From Pedobacter polysacchareus (GTDB lineage: Bacteria; Bacteroidota; Bacteroidia; Sphingobacteriales; Sphingobacteriaceae): DNA of 64,000 bases. The notes below the pieces were generated by a model. The model did no database searches. It worked only from the letters and a program-made list of their open reading frames with translations, and was not told the origin of the DNA. The stretch's first letter is position 1; each line of letters opens with the position of its first letter. Positions 28,198 to 36,360 of this stretch are shown here, piece after piece. The stretch spans positions 124,001-188,000 of the forward strand of contig NZ_JAHYSS010000002.1 in the NCBI RefSeq assembly GCF_019802255.1, written 5' to 3'. A program made the translations under genes and the position numbers.

Positions 28198-28928
28198 AGT
28201 AATAATTGGGTTACGATGTAATCACAAGCTAAAATAGTAATACAGCTTACTACAACTGCTCTGGTACTTGCCTGAGCTACTTCCAGTGCGCCGCCTTTTA
28301 CGTAAAAACCTTCATAAGCAGGAACCGAAGTAATGATAAAGCCAAATACAAAAGCTTTTACCAGGGCTACTACAATGGTATATGGATTGAAGTCGGTAGT
28401 GATACCTTGAATATATTCAGCCGCAGAAACGGCACCTGATAAGGTACCACCAATAAATCCACCGCCGATACTCAATACCATGGAGATGATCACCAATAGG
28501 GGAACCATCGTAATTCCGGCAAGGATCTTTGGTAAGATCAGGTATCCTGGAGAGTTGATGCCCATAATCTCTAAGGCGTCAATCTGCTCACTTACGCGCA
28601 TGGTACCAATCTCTGAAGAGATGGCAGAGCCGATTTTTCCGGCCAGTACAATTGCGGTGATTGTTGGACTAAGTTCCAGAATACTGGAGTCCCTGTTTAC
28701 AGAACCGATAATGGTTTTAGGGATGAAATCGCTAACCAGCTGAAAGGCGATCTGTAAGGTCATTACCGCGCCAATAAAGGTAGAGATAATAGAAATCAGA
28801 CCGAGTGAGCCTACGCCGATAAAGTCCATTTGTTTGAAAATGGCCTTCATATATATGCTTAACTTCTCCGGCCTTCTGAAAACAGCCTTTAATAAGAGTA
28901 TGTATCTGCCAAAATTGGTGAAATTCAT
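28194..28928 (-). CDS. MlaE family lipid ABC transporter permease
   Basis: A 244-residue inner membrane permease of the MlaE family, moving phospholipid across or out of the inner membrane with an MCE protein. Five or six hydrophobic helices are seen. The conserved coupling region is AGKIGSAISSEIGTMRVSEQIDALEIMGINSPGYLILPKI, almost diagnostic for the family. First gene of a minus-strand unit with the ATPase and the methyltransferase. Upstream DNA (28929-29112) carries short inverted repeats but no gene. Confidence 0.9.
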   Translation of the reverse strand: MNFTNFGRYILLLKAVFRRPEKLSIYMKAIFKQMDFIGVGSLGLISIISTFIGAVMTLQIAFQLVSDFIPKTIIGSVNRDSSILELSPTITAIVLAGKIGSAISSEIGTMRVSEQIDALEIMGINSPGYLILPKILAGITMVPLLVIISMVLSIGGGFIGGTLSGAVSAAEYIQGITTDFNPYTIVVALVKAFVFGFIITSVPAYEGFYVKGGALEVAQASTRAVVVSCITILACDYIVTQLLL

Positions 28929-29112
28929 TTAATGAAAATTAGCTATGGTAATAATGCAATATTACTACAAAGAAACAACAAAAATTGTTGGGTCATTGCT
29001 TTATTTATTAAATAAATATTTCGTTTACTGCTCGTTTAGTGCGAGTTTAAGTGCGGTAAGGCCTATATACTATAGGGCATTTTATGTAATATTGCTGACA
29101 AATTTATAGGAG

Positions 29113-29802
29113 ATGAACGCTGTAATTACAGGAGCTACCAAAGGAATTGGAAAAGCGATTGCCATTAAACTGGCGGAAAAGGGGTGCAATATTGCGATAT
29201 GTGCAAGGAATACTGCTGAATTGGAGGCTTTTAGCGGGGAATTGAGGGCTTTTGGAGTTCAGGTATTCAGCTTTGCTGCGGATCTGGGTGTGAAAGCCGA
29301 AGTTGCCAATTTTTGCAGTGCAGTGAGCAGAACCTTTTCCAAGGTAGATGTATTGGTGAATAATGCAGGCACATATTTGCCGGGCATGCTGCTCGAAGAA
29401 GCAGATGATGCCTTCGAGAAACAGTTGAATCTGAACCTCTTGGCCCCCTATTATCTTTCTAAATATTTTGGTGAAATCATGTCTGATCAACGCTCAGGGC
29501 ATGTTTTTAACATCTGCTCGGTAGCCAGTAAAGAAATCGTACCAAATGCCGGCAGCTACAGTGTAACTAAATCAGCCTTACTTAGTCTTAATGATGTATG
29601 CCGGGAGGAGTTATCGAAATACAATGTTAAAGTGACGGCAATTTTGCCAGGTTCCACCTTAACGTCTTCATGGGAAGGGACAGAAATCCCTGCGGAGCGT
29701 TTTGTACAGCCGGAAGATATTGCCAATACGATATACAGTATTTTAAACCTAAGTGCCGGTGTAAATGTTGATGAAGTAACCTTAAAGCCGTTACAGTTTT
29801 AA
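29113..29802 (+). CDS. SDR family oxidoreductase
   Basis: A 229-residue short-chain dehydrogenase/reductase similar to 3-oxoacyl-ACP reductases. The NAD(P)-binding TGATKGIG motif is at the N terminus, with ARN after strand 2 as expected for NADP preference. NNAG is at the middle of the sheet, the catalytic Ser is in ICSVAS, and YSVTK gives the catalytic Tyr and Lys. The protein is slightly shorter than the usual 240-250 residues. Substrate cannot be inferred, and the downstream PspC gene starts 34 bases later. Confidence 0.88.
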   Translation: MNAVITGATKGIGKAIAIKLAEKGCNIAICARNTAELEAFSGELRAFGVQVFSFAADLGVKAEVANFCSAVSRTFSKVDVLVNNAGTYLPGMLLEEADDAFEKQLNLNLLAPYYLSKYFGEIMSDQRSGHVFNICSVASKEIVPNAGSYSVTKSALLSLNDVCREELSKYNVKVTAILPGSTLTSSWEGTEIPAERFVQPEDIANTIYSILNLSAGVNVDEVTLKPLQF

Positions 29803-29820
29803 AGAAAAATATAAATAAGA

Positions 29821-29828
29821 AAAGGAGG
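29821..29828 (+). promoter_or_regulatory. perfect Shine-Dalgarno before the PspC-domain gene
   Basis: AAAGGAGG lies 8 bases before the ATG at 29837. Bacteroidota mRNAs rarely carry Shine-Dalgarno sequences because the anti-SD of their 16S rRNA is held by ribosomal proteins, so this site stands out from the other starts in the window. Confidence 0.7.
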
Positions 29829-29836
29829 ATAGAATT

Positions 29837-30604
29837 ATGGAAAAGCGATTATTTAGAAATGAGCACGATAAAGTTTTAGCGGGTGTTTCCTCAGGAATTG
29901 CGGAGTATATGGAGGTTGATGTAACCATTATCAGATTGTTGTTTGTGCTTTCGACCATATTTTTGGTGGGTACAGGGGTATTGGTGTACATTGTGATGTG
30001 GATTATTGTTCCTGTAAATAATGACCCGACAAAGCGTTTCTCCAAATTCAACGATTTTTATAAAGGGCAGCCTAATAACCCATTCAGTACACCGGGGAGT
30101 TTTTCACAAGCACCACCAACACCAAAACCTGAGCAGCCCGCTTCAGCAAGCAGCTGGACTTCATCTACGATAAATGAAGATCCATTTAACTTTGGTGCTA
30201 AAGCAGAGGATTTGAATAAGGTATTCCCTAAAACGAATAATGAAACCGGGAGAACAGTAGGTGGTTTGTTCCTGCTGGTGATTGGGATTTACTTCCTGAT
30301 GAATGAGTTTGATATCATCCCATTCTGGTTTAGCCTGGGTAAATTATGGCCATTGGTATTCGTTGCCATCGGTGCGAGTTTCATCATGAAAGGCAAGAAT
30401 AAGAATGCCTGGGAAAATTGGAAAGAACAGCAGAGTAGGGGTTTTAATGGGGATGCACCAGTAAACCCGGAAGCACCTGTAACTCCGGAAAGTCCGGTTA
30501 ATTCATGGCCAAGTGATGCGGCAGCGCCTTCAGCACCTGCTGCAGGTACGGAAGGAACAGTGCCACCTGTAGACGACAGGTTTACCAAACGTGATCAATT
30601 GTAA
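29837..30604 (+). CDS. PspC domain envelope-stress protein with LiaF-like membrane region
   Basis: A 255-residue inner membrane protein. Residues 1-60 are a PspC domain (KRLFRNEHDKVLAGVSSGIAEYMEVDVTIIRLLFV, then a helix ending MWIIVPV). A Pro/Ser-rich linker follows to about residue 125. Next comes a pair of hydrophobic segments of LiaI/LiaF type (VGGLFLLVIGIYFLMNEFDIIPFW and LWPLVFVAIGASFIMKG), and a Pro/Ala-rich cytoplasmic tail. PspC proteins sense or relay membrane stress. The next gene shares the LiaF-like part, so the two probably act together. No pspA or pspB is present. Confidence 0.85.
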   Translation: MEKRLFRNEHDKVLAGVSSGIAEYMEVDVTIIRLLFVLSTIFLVGTGVLVYIVMWIIVPVNNDPTKRFSKFNDFYKGQPNNPFSTPGSFSQAPPTPKPEQPASASSWTSSTINEDPFNFGAKAEDLNKVFPKTNNETGRTVGGLFLLVIGIYFLMNEFDIIPFWFSLGKLWPLVFVAIGASFIMKGKNKNAWENWKEQQSRGFNGDAPVNPEAPVTPESPVNSWPSDAAAPSAPAAGTEGTVPPVDDRFTKRDQL

Positions 30605-30633
30605 GGAATTTTTCATTTTATAAATTTAAACAG

Positions 30634-31578
30634 ATGAAGACAGATAGAATAATGTGGGGTATCGTGCTGTTGTTTATAGGCGGCGTATTACTTCTGGAGA
30701 ATTTTCATATTATTGATTTTTACTGGCGCAGTGTGATCCGCTTCTGGCCGATCTTCCTGATCATTGCAGGGGTAAATATCCTTTTCAGCAGGAATAAATC
30801 ACAGGTAGGCGGGATAGTATCTATAGCCGTTTTAGTAGTGACTTTGTCGATGTTGTTCGTTAAAGGGCAGCAAAGACCAAATGACGGACGCAATTGGTTA
30901 GGAGACGAACTGAGCGCAGAGATCAATACCGATGAAAATGACAACGATAAATCGTATGAGGAGTTGAACTTTTCGGAGCCTTATACGGATAGTCTGGGTA
31001 AAAAAGTAGTGCTGAACATCTCTGGAGGTGGTACTTCTTTTGAGCTGAAAGGATCAACAGATAGCTTACTTCAAGCACGTGTACAGAAGAAAGCAGGTGA
31101 GTTCTCGTTGAGTAAAAGTACGACAGACAGTTCTACCACGGTTACTTTCAAAATGAAAGGCAAAGGCTGGACGATGAATGACGGCGGAAATGATGTAGAC
31201 TTTCATTTGAACAAAAACCCGGAATGGGACTTGCATATGAATATGGGTGCCGGAGAAGTAGATTTCGATTTTACCGATTATAAAGTGCGTAACTTTAACT
31301 TTGATGGTGGTGCTGCGGCATTGGACATTAAGTTTGGCAGTCTGCTGCCGATCACCGATGTGAATGTGAAAACAGGAATTGCTGATGTGAAGATTAGTGT
31401 GCCAACGGAATCAGGCTGTAGGATAAAAACTAAAACCGGACTTTCTGCTAAAGATTTTACCGGATTTACAAAGATGAAAGATGGTACTTATGAGACGCCA
31501 AACTATGCCAGTTCAACCAACAAAATTTTTATTAATCTGGATGGTGGATTGAGTAACTTTGAAGTGAAGCGCAATTAG
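30634..31578 (+). CDS. LiaF-like membrane protein with extracytoplasmic beta domain
   Basis: A 314-residue protein with N-terminal LiaI/LiaF-type helices (MWGIVLLFIGGVLLLENFHIIDFYW, FWPIFLIIAGVNILF and a third helix to about residue 75). A long beta-rich domain follows with repeating Gly/Asp-containing strands (VVLNISGGGTSFELKG, LHMNMGAGEVDFDFTDYKVRNFNFDGGAAALDIKFG), of the adhesin or toast-rack type. The last part (VKISVPTESGCRIKTKTGLSAKDF) resembles the C-terminal domain of LiaF. It starts 29 bases after the PspC gene and likely forms an envelope-stress pair with it. Confidence 0.8.
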   Translation: MKTDRIMWGIVLLFIGGVLLLENFHIIDFYWRSVIRFWPIFLIIAGVNILFSRNKSQVGGIVSIAVLVVTLSMLFVKGQQRPNDGRNWLGDELSAEINTDENDNDKSYEELNFSEPYTDSLGKKVVLNISGGGTSFELKGSTDSLLQARVQKKAGEFSLSKSTTDSSTTVTFKMKGKGWTMNDGGNDVDFHLNKNPEWDLHMNMGAGEVDFDFTDYKVRNFNFDGGAAALDIKFGSLLPITDVNVKTGIADVKISVPTESGCRIKTKTGLSAKDFTGFTKMKDGTYETPNYASSTNKIFINLDGGLSNFEVKRN

Positions 31579-31636
31579 CACCGGAAATTAAAAGGTGGTT
31601 CGCCATTTTTATCAATACTATATATAAAATATTAGC

Positions 31637-32257
31637 ATGGAAAACGGGGTTAGCCCAGAATATACCGTTGTGATCAACGGAAAACCAACGGGGCCGTATG
31701 CTTTAGATATGCTGAAAACCTTGTCCATCCTCCCGGGAACATTTATCAGGAAACCTGGAATGGACGATTATAAAGAAGCTCAGGAGTTCGCGGAACTTCG
31801 TGAGCTTCTTGGTTTTACTTACACCAAGACCGCACCTCAATATTTTGCTTCATTTGACCAGCGCCTGCTGGCCAGTGTGATTGATTATTTTCTGATCACT
31901 ATCTGCTACGCAGTTTTAGTGCTGATCAGCTTTGCTTTTATTTCGGAAAAAACAGAACGCATTGCCGCGATCGTGATCGGCTTGCCGCTGATCCCAATTG
32001 CCAAGTTTTTCTATGGCAGTATCGCAGAAGCCGGTATTAAACAGGCGACACTCGGAAAGGCTTTGCTGAATATCCAGGTGACAGATATGAAAGGGAACCG
32101 CATTAGCCTGGAGAAATCTTATGGTAGGAATGCCGCAAAAATATTATCGGTACTTCCTGTTTTCTTTGGCTATCTATACAGTTTCCTAAATCGGAAACAG
32201 CAATGTTTTCATGACCTGATTGCAGACACACTTGTGGTGAAGGATAGACTGATTTAA
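31637..32257 (+). CDS. GYF_2-RDD family membrane protein
   Basis: A 206-residue protein. Residues 1-58 are a GYF_2-like domain (YTVVINGKPTGPYALDMLKTL, then a Pro-Gly-Met-x-Asp turn). From about 72 an RDD domain starts with FASFDQRLLASVIDYFLITICYAVL and has three to four helices, then QATLGKALLNIQVTDMKGNRISLEKSYGRNAAKILSVLP and CFHDLIADTLVV, the two conserved RDD blocks. RDD proteins include ion exchangers, but their roles are mostly unknown. It lies 58 bases after the LiaF-like gene and 63 before ispG. Confidence 0.85.
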   Translation: MENGVSPEYTVVINGKPTGPYALDMLKTLSILPGTFIRKPGMDDYKEAQEFAELRELLGFTYTKTAPQYFASFDQRLLASVIDYFLITICYAVLVLISFAFISEKTERIAAIVIGLPLIPIAKFFYGSIAEAGIKQATLGKALLNIQVTDMKGNRISLEKSYGRNAAKILSVLPVFFGYLYSFLNRKQQCFHDLIADTLVVKDRLI

Positions 32258-32270
32258 CCAACATAATCTT

Positions 32271-32278
32271 TATCTTTG
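32271..32278 (+). promoter_or_regulatory. -7 element (TATCTTTG) upstream of ispG
   Basis: TATCTTTG matches TAnnTTTG exactly, 42 bases before the chosen ispG ATG. No clear TTTG is found 19-21 bases upstream, so the promoter is only half supported. Confidence 0.45.
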
Positions 32279-32320
32279 CTTCATATTCACATCGTAAGTT
32301 GATGTTGATGTCTTAAATTG

Positions 32321-34288
32321 ATGGAAGAAGCAGCTGTTCAAAAAGAGTTAAGTGGTGGGTATTGCAATAGTTTAACCCAATATTCTAGGTTTTTAACCCG
32401 TGAGGTAAACATCGGTGATGTGCCTATGGGTGGATTAAATCCAATCCGGATACAATCGATGACCACCACAGATACGATGGACACGATTGGTACTGTAGAA
32501 CAAACCATTCGCATGGTAGAATCTGGCTGTGAATACGTACGTATTACTGCGCCAAGTATCAAAGAAGCGGAAAATCTAGCCAACATCAAGAAAGAATTGC
32601 GTTACCGTGGGTATCATGTACCCCTGGTTGCCGATATCCATTTTACACCCAATGCCGCAGAATCTGCAGCAAGGATTGTAGAAAAGGTAAGGGTAAACCC
32701 AGGTAACTACGCTGATAAGAAGAAATTTGAAAATATAGAATATACCCAGCAAGCCTATCAGGCAGAACTGGACAGGATTTATAAGAAGTTCATTCCTTTA
32801 GTGAAAATCTGTAAAGAGTACGGTACGGCCATGAGGATAGGTACCAATCACGGCTCTTTATCAGATCGGATCATGAGCCATTATGGCGATACCCCAAGAG
32901 GAATGGTTGAGTCGGCAATGGAGTTTATCCGCATGTGCGAGGCGCAAAACTATTATAACCTGGTGATTTCAATGAAAGCGAGTAACACACAGGTGATGGT
33001 GCAGGCTTATCGCTTACTCGTAGAAACGATGGTGAAAGAAGGAATGAATTATCCTTTACACCTTGGCGTAACTGAGGCCGGAGACGGCGAAGATGGCAGG
33101 ATTAAATCGGCGGTCGGCATAGGCACTTTGCTGGAAGATGGTTTAGGAGATACAATCCGTGTTTCCCTGACCGAAGATCCTGAATTCGAAGCACCAGTAG
33201 CGAAAGCAATGGCTATGCGCTATGAAAAGAGAGCTTTAAATACTTTGCTAAGCCCGGAGCGCGAGAAAATTACCATCAAAAACCTGCCTTACCAACCCTA
33301 TGAGTACAACCGCAGGGTGACTGCTCCTGTGCAGCATATTGGTGGGCATCATCATCCAATTGTGATGCTGGATGTGTCAAAAGAAAATTTAAAAGATCCT
33401 TACTTTTTAACCGCTGTAGGGTATAAATATAGTGCCGGACTGGATAAATACAATATGGCCGATCAGGCTTGTGATCTTGTTTATCTTGGCGATGCGCTTC
33501 CTTCATTTTCATTTCCTGGAAACCTGAAGCAAATCTATAATTACCAGACCTGGTTAAATCTGAAAGATAAGCACAATTGTCACCCTTTAATGAGCCTTGC
33601 TGAATATCAGGAAGCCGCAGTAAAAGATGCACAGCTAAATCTGATCAGTGTGGATGCCAATGAGGAGGTAGATTGGTCGCTGCTGAAAGATAAGGAAAAC
33701 ATTGTATTGGTGTTGGAAACCACTGCCGATCATGGTATGGCCGCACAGCGCGCCTTCTTTGTCCAGTTGTTAAATGACAAGATTCAGCTTCCGGTAATTA
33801 TCAGAAGAAACTACCCAGAGCTGAACGCAGATGACTTAATGTTGTACGCTGCTACAGATACTGGTGCCCTATTTACCGATGGTTTAGGGGATGGGATTTG
33901 GCTTACCGCCGCAGAATCTGTAGGTCTTGCATTGGTGAATTCTACCAGTTTTGGCATTTTACAGGCTACGCGTACGAGGATCTCTAAGACAGAATATATC
34001 TCTTGTCCAAGTTGTGGACGTACGCTGTTTGATCTTCAGGAGACGACACAATTGATCAGGTCACGTACAGATCATTTGAAGGGAATCAAGATCGGTATCA
34101 TGGGTTGTATCGTGAACGGTCCAGGTGAAATGGCTGATGCGGATTATGGTTATGTAGGAACAGGTCCGGGGAAAATTACGCTTTACCGGGGTAAGGAAGT
34201 CGTGAAGAAAAACGTAAATGCAGACCGTGCGCTGGATGATTTAATCGACCTGATTAAAGAAGATGGCAACTGGGTGTATGTAAGTTAA
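32321..34288 (+). CDS. ispG: (E)-4-hydroxy-3-methylbut-2-enyl-diphosphate synthase, long form (IspG/GcpE)
   Basis: A 655-residue [4Fe-4S] enzyme of the methylerythritol phosphate pathway, converting MEcPP to HMBPP for isoprenoid synthesis. The N-terminal TIM barrel has NPIRIQSMTTTDTMDT, PLVADIHFTPNAA and RVNPGNY. A central insert of roughly 260 residues (about 300-560) marks the long type also found in plants and Chlamydiae. The C-terminal cluster domain carries ISCPSCGRTLFDLQ and MGCIVNGPGEMADADYGYVG with the three Cys ligands. The ATG at 32321 was chosen over the adjacent TTG at 32318. The presence of IspG shows the organism uses the MEP route. Confidence 0.93.
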   Translation: MEEAAVQKELSGGYCNSLTQYSRFLTREVNIGDVPMGGLNPIRIQSMTTTDTMDTIGTVEQTIRMVESGCEYVRITAPSIKEAENLANIKKELRYRGYHVPLVADIHFTPNAAESAARIVEKVRVNPGNYADKKKFENIEYTQQAYQAELDRIYKKFIPLVKICKEYGTAMRIGTNHGSLSDRIMSHYGDTPRGMVESAMEFIRMCEAQNYYNLVISMKASNTQVMVQAYRLLVETMVKEGMNYPLHLGVTEAGDGEDGRIKSAVGIGTLLEDGLGDTIRVSLTEDPEFEAPVAKAMAMRYEKRALNTLLSPEREKITIKNLPYQPYEYNRRVTAPVQHIGGHHHPIVMLDVSKENLKDPYFLTAVGYKYSAGLDKYNMADQACDLVYLGDALPSFSFPGNLKQIYNYQTWLNLKDKHNCHPLMSLAEYQEAAVKDAQLNLISVDANEEVDWSLLKDKENIVLVLETTADHGMAAQRAFFVQLLNDKIQLPVIIRRNYPELNADDLMLYAATDTGALFTDGLGDGIWLTAAESVGLALVNSTSFGILQATRTRISKTEYISCPSCGRTLFDLQETTQLIRSRTDHLKGIKIGIMGCIVNGPGEMADADYGYVGTGPGKITLYRGKEVVKKNVNADRALDDLIDLIKEDGNWVYVS

Positions 34289-34343
34289 TTGTTGCTTTTT
34301 ATTCTATAAATTTTCATCATCTTAGTGCATCAAAACCCAAAAG

Positions 34344-34859
34344 ATGATGAAAAGAAATACATTGTTAGCATTAACCCTATTTGTAGGGTTTTTCAGCCTG
34401 AATGCAAGCGCACAGGAGAAAAAGAAAGCCAGTCCGCCGGCAAGTGTTAAAGAAACCACCAGTTCTGGGGTAACTATTGCTATTGATTACAGTCAGCCAT
34501 CTGTGAAAGGCAGAACAATTGGTGGAGAAATTGCACCTTATGGTAAAGTATGGCGTACGGGTGCCAATGAAGCCACCACTTTTGAAGTCAGCAAGGCTGT
34601 AAAAGTAGAAGGTAAAAATCTTCCTGCAGGTAAATATGGTTTGTACACGATTCCTGGAGAAAAGGAATGGACGATTATCTTTAATAAAACCTGGAAACAA
34701 TGGGGAACAAATTATGCGGAAGCAGATGATGCGTTACGCGTAACAGTAAAACCTGAAAAATCTTCGGCGTTTACAGAACAGATGACATTCAAAATTGACA
34801 AGTCAGGTAAGGTGACGTTGCTATGGGGAGACAAGTCGGTTTCTTTCCGCGTGAAATAA
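34344..34859 (+). CDS. DUF2911 domain protein, exported
   Basis: A 171-residue protein with a signal peptide ending SLNASAQ and a DUF2911 domain. The domain is recognised by IAIDYSQPSVKGRTIGGEIAPYGKVWRTGANEATTFE, LPAGKYGLYTIPGEKEWTIIFN and the terminal FKIDKSGKVTLLWGDKSVSFRV. Function is unknown; the fold appears all-beta. Two ATGs in tandem (34344, 34347) could start it. The gene is followed by an unusually elaborate terminator. Confidence 0.85.
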   Translation: MMKRNTLLALTLFVGFFSLNASAQEKKKASPPASVKETTSSGVTIAIDYSQPSVKGRTIGGEIAPYGKVWRTGANEATTFEVSKAVKVEGKNLPAGKYGLYTIPGEKEWTIIFNKTWKQWGTNYAEADDALRVTVKPEKSSAFTEQMTFKIDKSGKVTLLWGDKSVSFRVK

Positions 34860-35362
34860 AGTTTTAAAAAAGAGGTTGATGATTCAAAGGCTGGAACCTT
34901 TGCCCGAAGAGGGCAAAATTCCTAGGCCTTTTCTTTCATCATCCTCTTTTTTTTATTTGAGGTCCGTTGAGGAGGTGATTGCTTACTTGGTTTGGACCTT
35001 TGTTGTTTGCTGGGTTTGAACCTTTGTTGTTTACTTGGTTTGGACCTGTGTTGTTTACTGGGTTTGGACCTGTGTTGTGTATTAGGTTTGAACCTTTGTT
35101 GTTTACTGGGTTTGAACCTTTGTTGTTTACTAGGTTTGGACCTGTGTTGGTTACTGGGTTTGGACCTTTGTTGTTTACTGGGTTTGAACCTTTGTTGTTT
35201 ACTGGGTTTGAACCTTTGTTGTGTACTAGGTTTGAACCTTTGTTGTTTACTGGGTTTGGACCTTTGTTGTTTACTGGGCTTGAACCCTTGTTGTTTACTG
35301 GGTTTGGACCTTTGTTGTTTACTGGGCTTGAACCCTTGTTGTTTGCTCGTTTTGGACCTTTG
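34860..35362. other. gene-free region with structured terminator and 24-bp minisatellite
   Basis: The region between the DUF2911 gene and the convergent hydrolase gene (503 bp) has no credible gene. The first 100 bases form a branched hairpin. A 15-copy tandem repeat fills most of the rest up to the hydrolase stop codon. Confidence 0.75.
34866..34957 (+). terminator. long nested hairpin terminator after the DUF2911 gene
   Basis: Complementary blocks nest around one axis: AAAAAAGAGG (34866-34875) with CCTCTTTTT (34943-34951), GATGAT (34878-34883) with 34938-34943, AAAGGC (34886-34891) with 34926-34931, GGAA (34893-34896) with 34919-34922, and TTTGCCC (34899-34905) with GGGCAAA (34911-34917) around a GAAGA loop. 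A T8 run follows. It can act as an intrinsic terminator, perhaps in both directions because the left side is A-rich. It is much longer than the simple hairpins elsewhere in the window. Confidence 0.75.
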
Positions 35363-35365
35363 TTA
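34989..35365. repeat. 24-bp tandem repeat, 15 full copies plus partial ends
   Basis: Each unit begins GGTTTG(G/A)ACCT and ends TTGTTGTTTACTG with small substitutions. All 15 full copies (34989-35348) are exactly 24 bp without indels, followed by a partial unit that contains the hydrolase stop codon. Partial similarity also extends left to about 34979. Because 24 is a multiple of three, several frames stay open. On the minus strand, in the hydrolase frame past its stop, the unit would read SKQQRSKP or SKQQRFKP. There are no spacers, so it is not a CRISPR array. Confidence 0.92.
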
Positions 35366-36187
35366 CTTACGTTTTAGGAATTCAAGGCTTTTATCGCAGA
35401 CTTCTTGTAAGTGTTTAGGCAGTTCTGTTTCCTGATAGGGATGACTGGCACCAAATACATGGTTTGCTCCTTCAATTTTTTGGATTTCGGCTTTTAGCTG
35501 CTTCTGCGCTAGTTCTTGCGCGACACTGAATTTGACATTTACATCTTCATCACCGTGTAGGATGAGCCAGGGGATTTTTACTCGCGCTGCGGCTTGGATA
35601 ATGCTAAATGATTCTTTATTGGAGTTGAAATCTTGTAGCAATGTACTGTTTAAAGGCATCTTCTCTTTTGTTCTTGCATTTTCTACGTAGATTTTGCCAG
35701 TTTTTACCCATTCTTCTTCCTGTTCTGGTTTCCATAAACTGGAGAAATCGGCAATGGCTGACCAGGTGATGAGCTTGGTAATTCTGGGATCTTTTGCTGC
35801 TTGGAGTATGACCAAGCCGCCACCTCTGCTATGACCGATGAGGTAGATGTTTTTTGGGTGATAGGTTTGTTCCGTGTAGTTGATCACGGTGTTTAAATCT
35901 GCCAGCTCCATGCTGATGGTATTGGACGCAAATGCTTCCATATCTGTGACATCATTCGGATTTTCCGGGCTAACTCCGCTGTGCGACAGGTTAAATTTAA
36001 GGTAAGGATAGCCGTTTTTTGCAAAATATCGGGCAACAAGGTGATGCGCTCCCCAATCTTTAAAGCCTTTAAAGCCGTGAACGAAAATTATAATGGACGA
36101 ATTTTGCTGCTGATCATCAACGGTATAATCACCAATTATGGGCTTCCCTGATGAGCCGGTTAGGCTAAATTGCTCGTTTTTAATCAT
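35363..36187 (-). CDS. alpha/beta hydrolase
   Basis: A 274-residue cytoplasmic serine hydrolase-like protein. HGFKGFKDWG is the oxyanion region, the nucleophile elbow is GHSRGG, the acid is in ILHGDEDVNV, and the catalytic His is in GANHVFG. FKGFKDWGAHHLVARYFAKNGYPYLKFNLSHSGVS is typical of the dienelactone hydrolase-like or prolyl-oligopeptidase-like subgroup. Substrate is unknown. Its TAA stop lies in the first, degenerate unit of a 24-bp tandem repeat. The frame remains open for about 140 codons after the stop, so the normal C terminus LEFLKRK is taken as real. Confidence 0.85.
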   Translation of the reverse strand: MIKNEQFSLTGSSGKPIIGDYTVDDQQQNSSIIIFVHGFKGFKDWGAHHLVARYFAKNGYPYLKFNLSHSGVSPENPNDVTDMEAFASNTISMELADLNTVINYTEQTYHPKNIYLIGHSRGGGLVILQAAKDPRITKLITWSAIADFSSLWKPEQEEEWVKTGKIYVENARTKEKMPLNSTLLQDFNSNKESFSIIQAAARVKIPWLILHGDEDVNVKFSVAQELAQKQLKAEIQKIEGANHVFGASHPYQETELPKHLQEVCDKSLEFLKRK

Positions 36188-36322
36188 GTAGGTGTGTTTT
36201 ATTGTTTTACATCCTCTATAACAAAATTAAAGAAAAGATGTTTCTATTGGTTGGGTTTATTTGGAATCGTTTTAAATAGCTCTTAATTACTCCATAATGA
36301 CAGTGAAATAAGCTTCGGTTGT

Positions 36323-36330
36323 TACTTTTG
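36323..36330 (+). promoter_or_regulatory. -7 element (TACTTTTG) upstream of hemA
   Basis: TACTTTTG matches TAnnTTTG, 30 bases before the hemA start. No convincing TTTG lies at the usual distance upstream. It is the best candidate for the promoter of the hem operon. Confidence 0.4.
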
Positions 36331-36360
36331 TTACACTAAAAATAAACAGAGTACGACATT

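Noticed and set aside
34989..35365. Possible CRISPR array
   Set aside because: The units are directly adjacent with no unique spacers, and there are no cas genes.
34979..35435. Two overlapping plus-strand frames in the tandem repeat (Leu/Phe- and Cys/Leu-rich)
   Set aside because: They exist only because the 24-bp unit keeps frames open. They have no credible start context or domain, and they overlap the 3' end of the hydrolase.
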